Origin: Nissolia schottii
Lineage: Eukaryota; Streptophyta; Magnoliopsida; Fabales; Fabaceae
Reading direction: 5' to 3'
NCBI GenBank assembly: GCA_003254905.1
Contig: QANU01048949.1
Coordinates: 124,353 to 188,352, forward strand
Length of the DNA stretch: 64,000 nucleotides
The translations under genes were made by a program, and so were the position numbers. Of this stretch, positions 1 to 11,458 are shown piece by piece. The first letter of the stretch is position 1. Every line of letters begins with the position of its first letter. The notes under the pieces are model-generated. The model was not told the origin of the DNA. It was given only the letters and a program-made list of their open reading frames with translations, and searched no databases.

Positions 1-1908
1 TTCCTCCTGAAGAGGAAAGAGATGTGAACACAGTAGTGACTCTCTTTCTTTTTCCAAAGGTTGAGACACCAAGCTATAATATGGCCATACTTCCGATCCT
101 TCGGTGTCACGATAACTTGAAACTAATTGCTTTCTCTAGTGTTAGATATATATATATATATATATATATATGGATATCCCAGATATGTATCGTACATTAT
201 ATATCTACTGAAACTTGCCTCCTAAGAGTGGATAATTGCATAAACAACGGAAAGTAAATTAAGATCCATAGTAGTCCTTATAGGGATCAATAGTTCCTTG
301 TTGTGGTGTGGATAACCACTTAACCAGTTATCTTATGTAATTCTTGTTTTGGTAAAGATTCTGATTTCATAGTGCAGTAGGTCCATTCTATGCAAATCTT
401 CTTCTTTTGCAATGTGGACGAATCTGGATGACCAATTTCCCAAGCAAGCTAATAAGACTAAAAAGCAGAAGTCAGGATCCCTACAGGAACTTGAAATAAA
501 GAAGTGCTTTCTTTAAATTGTGTACAAGAAATCAAGAACAAACAGTTCTTTCAATTATGATGGGTTTGCTATATTTGCAAGTGTGTCCCATACACGCTTA
601 AACAAAGGCTTATTATCCTATTGGGATTCACACAGTACACAAAGCAAAACTTTGAAAAACATACCAAACCAAGCTTTTAGGCTTTAGCATGCTTTCCAAG
701 AAAGAAAGTGCTTCTTCATGTACAAGTTTACCCTTCTTTTTCGGCTTGGATTCTCAATGCGGATTTGAAGTACTTTTGTAGATGTTGAATGGTAGAAACA
801 TCCTTGCCTATTAGGAGTTAACTTTCTTTATGCCAGGCAGATAGTGAGAGAACTATCTATCAGGCTCCTCCATATCTTTTGCTATAATGCGAAAATCCTT
901 TTAGAGAATGATGGCTTGAGTTCTGGTCTCTGATCAAATGCCATGGAATTGGTGCATATGATAGCTGAGAGAGTTGAAAATACATCATAGCTAGAAAGAA
1001 TTTCCAATGCCCTAATAGTCTAATGCCTATATCAAACCAAACCATTCTTGCTTATTCTACACAAACCAATTTATGCATTAACATATTTAGAAAACTTTTT
1101 GCTCACTCATATCTGCTTTTGAGTTTTTAAATTTCTTTTCACTTTTTTTTTGGACCAGACTTTGCTTTTTGCAGTAAATCACGGCATAATTAGTGTAGAT
1201 TGGATCAATGAACCTCACCCTAACCAAACATGATTTGTAACAACAAAACACCACGTATAGCCCGGTACGCAAGAAGTACATGAGTGGAGTTGGTTGCACT
1301 TTGTGAGGCTATGCCATTACCAAACATACAGAAAAAGACAATTCAGAATCATTGAGCTTTGAAGTCATCCTCGGTTGTTATTTTTTTTTTTTGGCACACC
1401 TTGTTGCATGAAAATCTTTTACTCATTCAATGGGGATATGTTCTTGCATTGCATTTTCTATTTTTCATATTTATTTTCCCGTGTCCATGATCATTTAGCC
1501 CCTGGTGCAAAGACATGTCACTTTCCCATAAGGTTGCGTTTAGGCACAACTCGTTACATTTGATTGAACATATACAGATTATTTCCCTTTCCAAAGAGAG
1601 ATTACTAAGCACTAAGCAGAATGATAACAAGTTCTAAAAGGGCTGGTGCTAACCGGGAAGGAAGAAGAAAAAAAAAAAAAAAACATTAAAACCGACCAAG
1701 CTAGGCTAGAACACGAGATAGAAACTCTGCATTAACTCACCAAAATTTCTGGACAGGCTTCATCATATTTAGAACCTAACCATTGAGTCTTTTCACGGCA
1801 TTGGTTGGCTAGTCATAAACCATTTGATGGATGGAGGCCGTTATGTCTTACATCATTCGATGTATTGCTTATATATGTGAAACAAAACCACATTGCTAGA
1901 CAAGTATA
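1..1908. other. Intergenic, no gene recognised
   Basis: No open reading frame here looks like a known protein and none has convincing splice context. The stretch holds an (AT)n microsatellite at about 144-171 and short A or T runs near 1380 and 1669-1683. It could include the 3' UTR of the minus-strand gene that ends at 1909, or part of a gene lying to the left of the window, but nothing in the sequence decides this. Confidence 0.5.
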
Positions 1909-2352
1909 TTAAAGATGGAGAGAAGTATCAACACCACCAGAGTCAGAGGCAGAGTCCCAATCATGGAAGTTCTTCCATGAAGCCTGAAGGGACTGTTTAC
2001 GCGCACAATCTCTGGGGCTTGAGTTCACTGAGACTGGCGTCCCAAAAGCACTGGTCTTGTTGTCTTCTTCCTCCTGAGATGTTGGCCAGAGAGAAAGAGA
2101 AACATGGGGAGGTGATGACCTTGATGGAATGATCAATTCAGGGTGGAAAAACAGCCTTGTTGGCTGCTCATAACTACCACTACTCATGGTGGGGTAATTG
2201 GAATTCAAGTGTTTATGTTCAGCACTCAGCATTTTCAGAAGCTCCCTCTCCTCCCTCATCTCCTTCACTCTCTGAAGTTGTCTAAACCTCTCTTGTAGTA
2301 GAGCAATGGAAGAAGAGTGAATGGCACTAGAATCGTTGATTTCCCTCCCCAT
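1909..2352 (-). CDS. Uncharacterised small plant protein with N-terminal coiled coil
   Basis: A single-exon reading frame of 147 residues opening with a true ATG (MGREIND). Residues about 18-45 are rich in E, R, L and Q (ERFRQLQRVKEMREERELL) and should form an amphipathic helix or short coiled coil. The rest is Ser/Pro/Asp-rich and probably disordered, ending in DSASDSGGVDTSLHL. There is no signal peptide or membrane segment. A TATAAATA box lies on the minus strand at 2434-2441, about 85 bases before the ATG, which supports this start and a short 5' UTR. I have the impression of a plant-specific unknown family but cannot name it. No function is proposed. Confidence 0.72.
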   Translation of the reverse strand: MGREINDSSAIHSSSIALLQERFRQLQRVKEMREERELLKMLSAEHKHLNSNYPTMSSGSYEQPTRLFFHPELIIPSRSSPPHVSLSLWPTSQEEEDNKTSAFGTPVSVNSSPRDCARKQSLQASWKNFHDWDSASDSGGVDTSLHL

Positions 2353-2433
2353 TATGACTTACGAGTTGTGGTAATGGTAGCAGCTTGAAATTAAGGAATG
2401 GGCTCCAAGAGGCCATGAATTGCTTTACGTGTG

Positions 2434-2441
2434 TATTTATA
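2434..2441 (-). promoter_or_regulatory. TATA box of the 1909-2352 gene
   Basis: TATAAATA on the minus strand, placed about 85 bases upstream of the ATG at 2352. Spacing is normal for a plant core promoter with a 5' UTR of roughly 50 bases. Confidence 0.55.
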
Positions 2442-4580
2442 GGGTGGTGGCATGGTTAGGATTTTGAAAATGGACATATTTTAATCATTTTTAGTCCCTC
2501 GATGAAATTCTAAAATGATTTTAAAAAAAAGAAGGGGAAGGAGAATCGGCAGATAAGTAGCATAGTCCAAACAGAAAGATGTTGATTGGTCAATCAATCT
2601 AATCGATTTAATAGACTGTGTAATATGTGTGGGGGTGGGGGAATTGCATACAAGCATATCTTCTCCTTTTTTTTTCTTTTTTTCTTTTTTTTATATATTT
2701 GGATGCAAAGAGGCAAAAGCATTGGTAAAGCAGAAAAGTGCTCGTTGGAATAGTCCAAGGGAATGTCGGAAGCAAGCACATGGAAGGGTGTGTTTGGAGG
2801 AATAATAAGTCGAGTGATGCCCTGCCAACAATGTACAAAAAGGTCCTCTTCTTCAGCTTTGAAGTTGGTGGAGCCTTTTTTGGTTGCCTTTGTTTTGGAG
2901 TTTTCCATATCATAATAGTTTATTTCCCCTACTTTTTCCTTTTAGATTTATTTCTTTATTACTAATACGCTTCGAGCTTTTTCCTTTTGTTGGGAGAAGG
3001 GGAAATTTGAAGAATTGTGGGGGGGCAGTGTTGGAGCAAAGGACAAGGGGTTAGAAGGAGGAGGAATAATAATCTTTGGCAGGGTCATCATGCTTTGATC
3101 GAACAATTATGTGTGACAAAGACAAACATACCAACATTCTTCCCTCTCTCGCTTAATCTCTATGCAAGTTCTTTGTTTCCATTTGTTTGGATGCAAATGG
3201 CATGCAGATATGAAAGCTGCATACAACCACTAATGCTTGGATATATAGCTAGGTTGCTTCTTTTATGCAGCAAGCATAAGCCCCCACCACCACTTTTTCT
3301 CTCATGTTTTTGAAGTTTGAAACATACAAGTTGACTGATATAGAGATCCATATTGGACTCAAAGATGGGCAAGGCGTGCATTATAAAATCCTATTTTCTA
3401 TATTTAGTTTTCATTGGCCATTAAATTAGATAAAGGCACGTTTTGCCCAATTAGCAACATAATGAAAACAAGCATAAAAATTAAAAGTTGAGGAGGCATT
3501 CCCACTACAGGTTAGTGGGACTATATTTTACAGATCGAATTATCTGCAACAGTTGCAGTGAGTGAGTGAGTGAGTGACAAGTGACTAGTTAGTGCTATAA
3601 CTTGTGCCACGCTATGTCCAATAAAGTAAAGGAAAAAGGGACTTGGATGGAGCGGAGTTTTGAATAGACGTAGCAGCTTCAGAAAAGAGGTTTGAGTGAC
3701 TTCAAATTAAAAAAATTTATAAAAAAAAAAAATACCAACAACAAACAACAGTACTTTGTATACAAAAAAGCCTAATGAGTAATGACAATGGTACTGGCAA
3801 TCAAACAAATAAACAACCTGCTATTTACAGTTTCCACAGCTCATGATGCACATTTTGAGTGAGGGCATTATTGAGGATGGCTATCAATATCATTGGAATG
3901 TATCTCTCAAATGTATTAACACCAGTTCACTGTTCTGAATCCCGTGATTGGTTATATTGTAAGACATCTGCTGTGTGGGTTCCTTTTCAAATGATGATCA
4001 TCATAGAAAAGTGCTGTCATTCTTTGCAAACTATCTTTCTGGTTTACATCAATCTTTACATAACCATTGGCAAACTTACTTTTCATGCTGCTAGAGAAAT
4101 ATAGGTGAAAGGAATTACTAACTCATCTTAACTAGTCATCTTGTCTCTCTATTTATGTTGAAGAGTTATATAGGAATTGCTAACACATGCATATAGACAA
4201 TGTAAAGTGCACATATAAATAAGCATGCATGTAAAGTTGGTAAAATTTGGACGTGTTTATCTCATGATTAAGCAATCAACACGAACTGACTAAAACTAGA
4301 GAAGCATAAATATTTGCTAGACTGAGTTTAAGTCATTCCATGGTTTATGGATGTAATTTTCTAACAATCTTAATAGACTTCAAAAGATGAATGTTTCCCG
4401 AGTTCAGAGGTTAATATGATCATTTCCATGATATGAGAATGGACTTGATAGATACTGACAACTCTAAAGACAAATTTAAAGGTCTAGGTTTCACGAATAA
4501 CAGTTGAATTAGGGAGAGAATCTTAGATAAGGCCCTAAAAGTGTTATTGACAAGAAGGTGTTGATTTTTGGGGGACTAAG
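2442..4580. other. Intergenic, promoter side of two divergent genes
   Basis: The left part is upstream of the minus-strand gene at 1909-2352 and the right part is upstream of the PPR gene at 4581. It holds a C/T-rich tract near 2665-2695 and four to five copies of GTGA at 3559-3578. No protein-like reading frame was found; the ORFs near 2600-2960 are mutually overlapping low-complexity shadows. Confidence 0.45.
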
Positions 4581-6509
4581 ATGAGGCTATGTTGTAACTC
4601 TAAGCTTCTTCAACAACACACCGGAAAGGCGATAGAAAAGAGGATCAAATCCCTTCTTCAACACAGCACCACCCTAAAACACTTCCTCCAAGTTCACGCC
4701 TTTTACATCAAAACACGTTTCTGGCATAACAATTTCCTCCAAGCCAGGCTCTTGGGCACACTCGTTTCGCTTCCTGCGCCCACTGACTTACACTACGCAC
4801 GCTCTGTGTTCGATTCATTTCCCCTGCCCGACGCGTTCATCTGGAACACCATGATGCGCGCTTACCTCAGTGCTCAAAGGCCTCGAGACTCCGTTACCCT
4901 TTACTTCCAAATGCTCCTCCGTGGTGACGTCTCGGTCGATAGTTTTAGCCTCTCGCTGGTTTTTCAGGCATGTGGAAGGTTGCTGGATTGGGAAAATGGA
5001 AGAAAGACGCATACCCATGTGGTGAAACTTGGGTTTGGTCCTGATTTGTTTGTCCAAACTGCACTAATGGAGATGTATGCAAAATGCGGTTACTTGGAGA
5101 ATGCTGGCAGGGTTTTGGATTACATGGAAGAACCGGACTTGGTTTCATACAATGTGTTGTTGGCAGAGTGTGTTAGAATTGGGGAGATTGAGGTGGCACA
5201 CCAACTGTTCGACAGAATGCCTGAGAGAGACTTGGTTTCTTGGAACACCATGATTCATGGATATGCCTCACTAGGCGATGCTGGGGCCGCTCAGAAACTG
5301 TTTGACATTGATGGTCAGCAGAGGCAGCAATCTAATGATGCATTGAGACTGTTTCATGACATGCAACTAGCTCATGTGTTGCCTGATAGGGTCACCATGA
5401 TCAGTGTCTTGTCTGCGTGTGGGAATGTGGGTGCCCTTGGTATGGGCAAGATGATTCACGAGTACATTCAGAGATATGGAATTGAAGTGGACTTGAAGCT
5501 GGGGACTTGTCTTTTAGACATGTATGCCAAGTGTGGGGACATAGACAATGCACTGAGGATGTTTGAGCTCTTGGATCATAAGGATGTCTTTACATGGAGT
5601 GCCATCATAATGGGCCTTGCAAGTCATGGGTTTGGAGATCAGGCCCTAGAATATTTCTCCAAGATGATAACCGAAGGAATTGAGCCAAATGATGTTACCT
5701 TCATAGGTGTATTAAGTGCATGCAGCCATAGTGGATTGGTTGACAAGGCATGGGTATGCTTCAAATCAATGAGCAGTGTTCATGGAGTTACACCAAAGAT
5801 AGAACACTATGGATGTATGGTTGACGTATTGGGGCGAGCAGGGCGCCTTAAAGAGGCTAGGGAACTTATCAGGAGCATGCCATTTGCACCAGATGCCATA
5901 GTTTGGAGGGCCTTTCTTGGAGCTTGTAGAATCCACAAAAATGTTGACCTGGCAGAAGCAGCTACGGTGAAGCTTCTTGAATTGGAGCCTCATGGGGATG
6001 GGAATTACATTCTCTTGTCAAACATATATTCCCAAGCAAAGAAATGGGACAAGGTTGTGAACTTGAGAAGGAGTATGAAATATTCAAATATTCAGAAAGT
6101 CCCCGGAAGTAGCTCAATTGAAGTTGATAATGCAGTTTATGAATTTGTTTCTGGGGATAAATCTCATCCAAAATCCCTTGAGATATATGAAATGTTGGAT
6201 GAAATACTTGATAGAATTCAATGTGCTGGATACGAGCCACTATCATCTTCAACCATTCAAGATTTTGATGAACAAGAGAGAAAGAATGTGTTAGCTACTC
6301 ATAGTGAGAAATTAGCAATTGCTTTTGGACTGCTCACCACTGCTTCCGGGAGTCCCATCAGAATTTTTAAGAACCTGCGAGTTTGCGAGGACTGCCATTT
6401 GAGCATTAAATTTATTTCCAAGGTCTACCAAAGGAAAATTATTGTAAGGGACAGAAATCGTTTCCATCATTTTGATGGGGGCTCATGCTCTTGTAGGGAC
6501 AATTGGTAA
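4581..6509 (+). CDS. Pentatricopeptide repeat protein, PLS class with E, E+ and DYW-type C terminus
   Basis: An intronless 642-residue protein, as is usual for plant PPR genes. It probably acts in a mitochondrion or plastid in site-specific RNA binding and C-to-U editing. PLS repeats run from about residue 75 to 430 (for example DAFIWNTMMRAYLSAQRPRDS and DLVSWNTMIHGYASLGDAG). The E/E+ region includes KVPGSSSIEV. The terminal domain has the deaminase signature HSEKLA with CEDCH and the second site HHF plus CSC. Two oddities: about 20 residues of one repeat appear to be missing in frame at about residue 237 (AQKLFDI joined to DGQQRQQSNDALRLF), and the protein ends in DNW where the family ends in DYW. 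The catalytic HxE and CxxC residues are present. It may be an intact editing factor or one losing function. Confidence 0.92.
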   Translation: MRLCCNSKLLQQHTGKAIEKRIKSLLQHSTTLKHFLQVHAFYIKTRFWHNNFLQARLLGTLVSLPAPTDLHYARSVFDSFPLPDAFIWNTMMRAYLSAQRPRDSVTLYFQMLLRGDVSVDSFSLSLVFQACGRLLDWENGRKTHTHVVKLGFGPDLFVQTALMEMYAKCGYLENAGRVLDYMEEPDLVSYNVLLAECVRIGEIEVAHQLFDRMPERDLVSWNTMIHGYASLGDAGAAQKLFDIDGQQRQQSNDALRLFHDMQLAHVLPDRVTMISVLSACGNVGALGMGKMIHEYIQRYGIEVDLKLGTCLLDMYAKCGDIDNALRMFELLDHKDVFTWSAIIMGLASHGFGDQALEYFSKMITEGIEPNDVTFIGVLSACSHSGLVDKAWVCFKSMSSVHGVTPKIEHYGCMVDVLGRAGRLKEARELIRSMPFAPDAIVWRAFLGACRIHKNVDLAEAATVKLLELEPHGDGNYILLSNIYSQAKKWDKVVNLRRSMKYSNIQKVPGSSSIEVDNAVYEFVSGDKSHPKSLEIYEMLDEILDRIQCAGYEPLSSSTIQDFDEQERKNVLATHSEKLAIAFGLLTTASGSPIRIFKNLRVCEDCHLSIKFISKVYQRKIIVRDRNRFHHFDGGSCSCRDNW

Positions 6510-7261
6510 ATAAAGGATTTGGTGTCACCAAGCTAACCGGCATAAAGAGGGATATTTTTTTTAAACTAATGAAAATGAAAAAAGGAATGGAAAGGCGAGC
6601 AAAATATATATAAACAAACAGCATGTGTATTAATTTGAATAAAAGAAATGTTCGTTAATTTATTCTCCTACGCTAGCGCGGGTGATCCAACTAGCGTAAA
6701 CATTTTATATGGATTTTCGTAAGAACAATTCATAATCGATCATGTGAATTCCCGGGATTTTAGCAAAAAGAATAAAGTACTATGATACAATATAAGTGCA
6801 AATTATAATAACAAAAATGCTTTGTGTACACCCTAAATCTACACGTAATTAATGACAATTATAATAATTATAGTAGACTTTTCTTATTAAGAATATCACG
6901 CATTCTCACGCAATTTTCTCAACGATATCACAAATGAACACACTCCAACATAATTTTCTCTACGATATCACAAACGAACTTTTCAAACCCTATATTCTGA
7001 GCTCAAGAATCCGTCATAACCACCACAACACGATATCAATCACACCTTATTTCACCATCATAACCACCAAAAACATGAGCAAACGTAGAGAGCATTATGA
7101 GGATCTCGTCGTGGTTACCACATTTGTTTTGATCGAACGCAATGGAGGAAACCGGTCAAATGTCGGAGAACTTGGTAAATTTTCATGTTGTTTATGGAGT
7201 GTTTTTGTTTAGTTACGGTAATTGGTTGCCATGAGAAAATGTTCGTGTTTAAACGAAGTAA
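6510..7261. other. Intergenic, no confident gene
   Basis: Follows the PPR stop codon. It includes an AT-rich part and, at about 6934-7212, a weak reading frame of 92 residues with no recognised domain. The section 6905-6985 contains the phrase aattttctc-acgatatcacaaa twice about 50 bases apart, so it may be an eroded repeat rather than a gene. Confidence 0.4.
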
Positions 7262-7755
7262 TGCACAAACATTATATTCATCAATGCACAAACATTAACA
7301 GATACAGTTATTAGTTACTTTAAACAATCGTTTGCACCATCCTAGGCACACAGAAGCATTTTGATAAGAAGCTCAAACGCTATCCGTGTGATTGTACAAA
7401 CTTTATTCGTAAATGTGCACAAACATTATAATCACATACATATTCAAATATATTTAATCTGATGCAGATACACAAACATTATACGTGACACTGCACAAAC
7501 TTTATGAGAGTTAGTGCCCAAACATTACATAGTTATATACAACATAGGGATTTTACTCAAACATAAATAGGTGCACAAACTTTATACATTTTTAATGCAC
7601 AAACTTTATACATTCTCATGCACAAACTTTACAGATATGCATAATACTTAACTTATAGTTAAGTATTTTGCAAAATATGATATATGATTGGAGTGCACAA
7701 ACTTCATATGGGTGCATGCACAAACATTATTTGATGGACTATACAAACATTATCC
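7262..7755 (+). repeat. Cluster of a short dispersed motif, (t)gcacaaac(a/t)tta(t/c)
   Basis: About 13 copies of the 12-14 base motif TGCACAAAC[A/T]TTAT, all on the same strand with slight variation, occur in about 490 bases at irregular spacings of roughly 17 to 60 bases. Clear copies lie near 7263, 7286, 7417, 7483, 7572, 7598, 7619, 7695 and 7717. This is too irregular to be a simple tandem satellite. It resembles the clustered subterminal motifs of CACTA or Mutator-like elements, to which transposon proteins bind, but no terminal inverted repeat was located. The array ends where the truncated Copia sequence begins. Confidence 0.7.
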
Positions 7756-7782
7756 AAAAACACAATTAAGGTTTGGCATCTC

Positions 7783-9020
7783 CATCAGTTGGATGTCAAC
7801 AATGCTTTCTTGCATGGTGATCTAAGGGAGGAGGTGTACATGACCTTACCCGCAGGTTTGACAACTCCACAGCCAGGAAAAGTTTACAAACTAATAAAAA
7901 GCTTGTATGACCTCAAACAAGCGAGTAGGCAGTGGTTTGAGAAGCTTACACACGTGTTGCTGGACTAAGGATACTGCCAAACAAATGCTGATCATACACT
8001 CTTCATCAAGGGTGATTCCACTGTTTTTACCGCATTGCTTGTCTATATGTTGATGACATTATATTGGCTTGCACATCCCTAGAAGCGTTTCAACAAATCA
8101 AAAATGTGCTTGATGGCAAATTTAAAATAAAAGACCTTGGGGAATTAAGGTACTTCCTTGGGCTTGAGGTGTCTCACTCAAGTAAGGGCATCACATTGAG
8201 CCAAAGGAAATATTGCTTAGATCTGTTGCAGGACTCGTGCACAACAGAATCAAAGCCAGCATCCACACCTTTAGATATTGCTGTCATGTTGCATCAAAGT
8301 GATGGGAAGCCATTCGAGGATGTCCCCAGTTACAGGCGTCTAATAGGGCGATTGCTCTATCTCAACTCCACACGGCCTAATATTGCTTTCGCTTGCCAAC
8401 AACTTAGCTAATTTCTTGCCTCTCCCACTGTGACACACCAACGTGCAGCAATGAGAGTCCTTCGTTACCTCAAAGGGGATCCAGTCCGTGGCATTCACTT
8501 CCCACAGTCCTCTTCTCTTCAATTGGTAGGTTTCAGTGATGTTGATTAGGGAGGTTGCTTAGACACACGCAAATTTGTCTCCGGCTACTGTTTCTTCATT
8601 GGGGCATTTCTTGTATCTTGGAAAGCAAAGAAACAAAGCACGGTTTCACGCTCATCCTCAGAGGCCGAGTACAGGGCATTAGCTAGCGCCACATGTGAGC
8701 TGCAATGGCTCTCCTTCTTGCTGGCTGACTTGCATTACTCTCCTTCTCAAGATTCACTCCTCTACTGTTACAATCAAAGCGCGCTTCACATTGCAGCGAA
8801 TCCAGTGTTTCACGAGCGCACTAAACACTTGGATATTGACTGCCACATAGTCAGAGAGAAATTTCAGAATGGGCTTATGCGCCTGCTTCCCATTGACACC
8901 AAGGAACAATGTGCCGATCTCCTCACCAAGGCATTGCCTCTACGGATGTTTGTCCATCTCATTTCCAAGCTGGGCATGATTGACATCCATCAACCTTTGC
9001 CAGCTTGGGGGGGGGGGTAA
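7783..9020 (+). pseudogene. Copia pol fragment (reverse transcriptase and RNase H), broken
   Basis: The translated product matches the Copia order RT then RNase H. In-frame stops occur at about 7966 (TAA after LLD), 8409 (TAA after QQLS) and about 8546 (TAG in the DVDxGG motif of RNase H), and a frame change lies near 8045 just before the YVDD box. The stretch 8064-8411 and the stretch 8718-9020 remain open. The normal function would be copying element RNA into DNA; this copy cannot make a full enzyme. Confidence 0.9.
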
Positions 9021-9030
9021 CACGAATAGA

Positions 9031-9329
9031 TGATAATGAGAGTAATTAGCTTTGCTGCTGATATAGCACGTGCTATATTTACCATTTTAGCTTCAGTTTG
9101 TCTTCTGTTATTTTCCCATTCCTGGTGTGTGGCTGTTGTAAGTTTGTTGCGAGACTTGTTGTCATAGGCATGCATCAATGTGGAACACTATGCTCCACCT
9201 TCTTTGTATAAAAGCACAAGCTCACAGCTTAGTGTAATCAATGAAGTAAATTCTACTTTCAGTTTCAATTCCTTGCGTTCAAAGCAAGTTTCCCTCGCTC
9301 ACTCTTGCTCTCTCGTTAATCATATAACA
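9031..9329 (+). repeat. 3' LTR of the Copia relic
   Basis: Starts with TG shortly after the G-rich polypurine tract and ends with CA (ATATAACA). It contains a TATAAAAG box near 9207. About 300 bases, typical for a short Copia LTR. No second copy was found in the window, so the boundaries are inferred from the TG...CA rule. Confidence 0.65.
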
Positions 9330-10135
9330 GGAGTTGAAATTGTTACATGGCTCGGGGCAATGGACAAAATTTAATTTTATATTGTACTATTCAAGTTTAA
9401 AGTGATCTTTCAACCAAAGGGTAATACACCCATCACTGAATCTTACTTAAAATAAAAATTTAGTCGAATAAAATCAAAATGCGTATAAAATTTGATTTAA
9501 TTTTATATGTTTTCCTATAAAAAAATATTATTTAATTTATTATTACCTACAAAGTTAATTGAGGATTGTTTTAGCTTACTCAGAAGTTTTATATTCGAAT
9601 CTAAAGAATAATCTTACCGTGGAAAAGGTCTTATTGGGCTTGAATAAGACATCTTGAAAGTTATTATTATATGTTTTAAGAGATCTTTTTTCCTTTGTTG
9701 TATTTTGTTAGTAGGCAAATTGCTTCGCTTTTGCTGGCCGGTAATCGAATCTGCAGTATAGCAGGTAAAATGACTCCTGGCCCAATCTTCAATTCATTGC
9801 CTAACATTTCCAATTTCAACAATGGAAAATTCCATGTTATTATTAGGCTTCAATTGTCCCTTTAGCTAATACTTCATAATGAAATTTTAATGTTAAAATT
9901 GATTGAATGATGGTCTCTTCATTTCGTATCAGATATTTGTAATCTGTTATATTGATGACAATCTAAAACACCTTGGAATTTTGGAACAAAGAAATAACAT
10001 GTACCTCAATTTTCGTGATTGATTTTGATCTACCCAACGAGATTCGTGTTATTAATTTTCCTTGATTGAGAATTATTATTTTTATTTCTATTGTGGTTGG
10101 TGATTACGAAGCTTAACGTGTTACTTTTGTTTCAG
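9330..10135. other. Intergenic or 5' intron region
   Basis: AT-rich sequence with no protein-like frame. Because the next gene begins right after a good splice acceptor (ttttgtttcag ending at 10135), part of this stretch may be an intron with an upstream exon that I could not place. Confidence 0.4.
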
Positions 10136-10873
10136 AAGAGAGATCTGAACATGCTGTGTTGTGCAGAATGCAAAGGGAGGAAGAGAGGGAGCGGCGCCGT
10201 CTCCGTGACAGGGAGAGGAGACAGTCCATGACCCTTGAACAAAGGGAGAGGCATCTCGCTAGGCGCCGCAGAAACTACCAGCTCCGGCGACAGAGGGCTG
10301 CCGCAAATGCAAATGCTCCATTTAGTCCTCTGCCTCAATATTCTCATGGTCCACACTCAAGCAACAGTTCCAGTAATGAGCCTCAATCGGTCACTCCTTC
10401 ACGACACACATCCGAAATTGTTGAAGGTGATCATTTGCTGCTATGTCACATACTTGTGTTCCTTTTCATTTAATTTGTTTATAAAGTTTTGCTCATGCAA
10501 TATGCAATAATCAATAGTATCATCAATCCCAATCCAATTGAGGGATCTACCAAGGAGGTTGAGTCTGATTAGTATTAAACATATTGCAAGAAACCTGATG
10601 AGACCAACCAGAGGGCTTATTAGTGGAAATCACCAAGTCGCTGATGTATCAGGTGGTGACGGTGGGTATATAAGCTGAATGAAGAAAACTATTCTTTTAT
10701 TTATTGGTGAAAATATATATAGTTGAACCATTTTTAATTCAGGTTGCACACCGAAACCCTTGCGTTTGAGTGGTGTCAAGCGCCTTGCCCGTTCCATTAG
10801 AAGTAATCCTTCCGAAGAGACTACTGCACCTCAGAAGGACCACAATGGGACAGTGGAGGGTACTAATTCTTAG
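10136..10873 (+). CDS. Small arginine-rich protein, three exons, function unknown
   Basis: Exons 10136-10426, 10518-10661 and 10743-10873 join in frame (all junctions phase 1) with GT-AG borders, ending at TAG 10871-10873. The first in-frame ATG is at 10168, giving about 188 residues; the frame is also open back to the acceptor at 10135, so an upstream exon is possible. The N-terminal 50 residues are extremely basic (MQREEERERRRLRDRERRQ, then MTLEQRERHLARRRRNYQL). They vaguely recall the STPR-type repeat of DNA-binding proteins; I cannot confirm that. The middle is Asn/Ser/Pro-rich and the second exon reads RRLSLISIKHIARNLMRPTRG. A nuclear, nucleic-acid-binding role is a guess from charge only. 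It is a real gene in my view because three exons keep one frame. Confidence 0.68.
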
Positions 10874-11458
10874 CTTTTTTCACAAATTTGTTGCGTTACT
10901 AGCCACGGTTTCTTAAATGTATACTCTATACATCACTTCAATTGAGGGGCTATTTTTAAAAATGGGAAAAAAAAAAAAACAATTATATCAGCTTTCATTT
11001 CATGGCTCTAGAGGAGAGCACAAGCCTATTAATGCGTGCGTGTGACGGGTTGAACTAGTTGTACTCAAAAACAGCAACATTATGTTTACGCTGAAGAAAA
11101 TAATTGTTTAAATTCGAATAAATTGAGGAGCATTAGCCCCAGTGCGAAAACGTAACACTCCCTTCAACTTTCTTTCATATTTTATAGCATATGGCAAAAA
11201 TACCAATCAATTGCATGAAAAAATAACACCAATTCAAATCTTATTTCTTAAGTACATGACAAGAGCAACTCCAAAGTGAAAGCGTCAAAACACATGCAAA
11301 ATGTTGAGAAATCAGGTTTCGTATCTGCAAATCATTCCTAATTTCCTATGTAAACCCCAGAGCAGCTCAAGATGCTTCAAATATTACGCAGCATACACAA
11401 TTTGTATCTTTTGTGGTGAAACAGGTTTACAGTTATTTTTTGTCAACAGCATATAAGC
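10874..11458. other. Intergenic
   Basis: No gene seen. AT-rich, with an A run at about 10968-10979. It lies between the arginine-rich gene and the promoter of the snoRNA gene. Confidence 0.45.

Larger units (their letters stand above)
7764..9329 (+). mobile_element. 5'-truncated Ty1/Copia retrotransposon relic with 3' LTR
   Basis: Begins abruptly within reverse transcriptase ([17 protein letters not shown]) and runs through the RT active site region (LVYVDDIILA), RT C terminus (DLGELRYFLGLEVSHS) and RNase H (SWKAKKQSTVSRSSSEAEYRALA) to the end of pol. Then come a polypurine tract of G residues at 9007-9017 and an LTR at about 9031-9329. Gag, protease, integrase and the 5' LTR are absent, so this is an immobile fragment. 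Stops and frame changes break the coding frame. Confidence 0.9.

Noticed and set aside
2594..2965. Overlapping frames on both strands (75-104 codons)
   Set aside because: Low-complexity Lys or Phe runs from a C/T tract, no splice or domain support.
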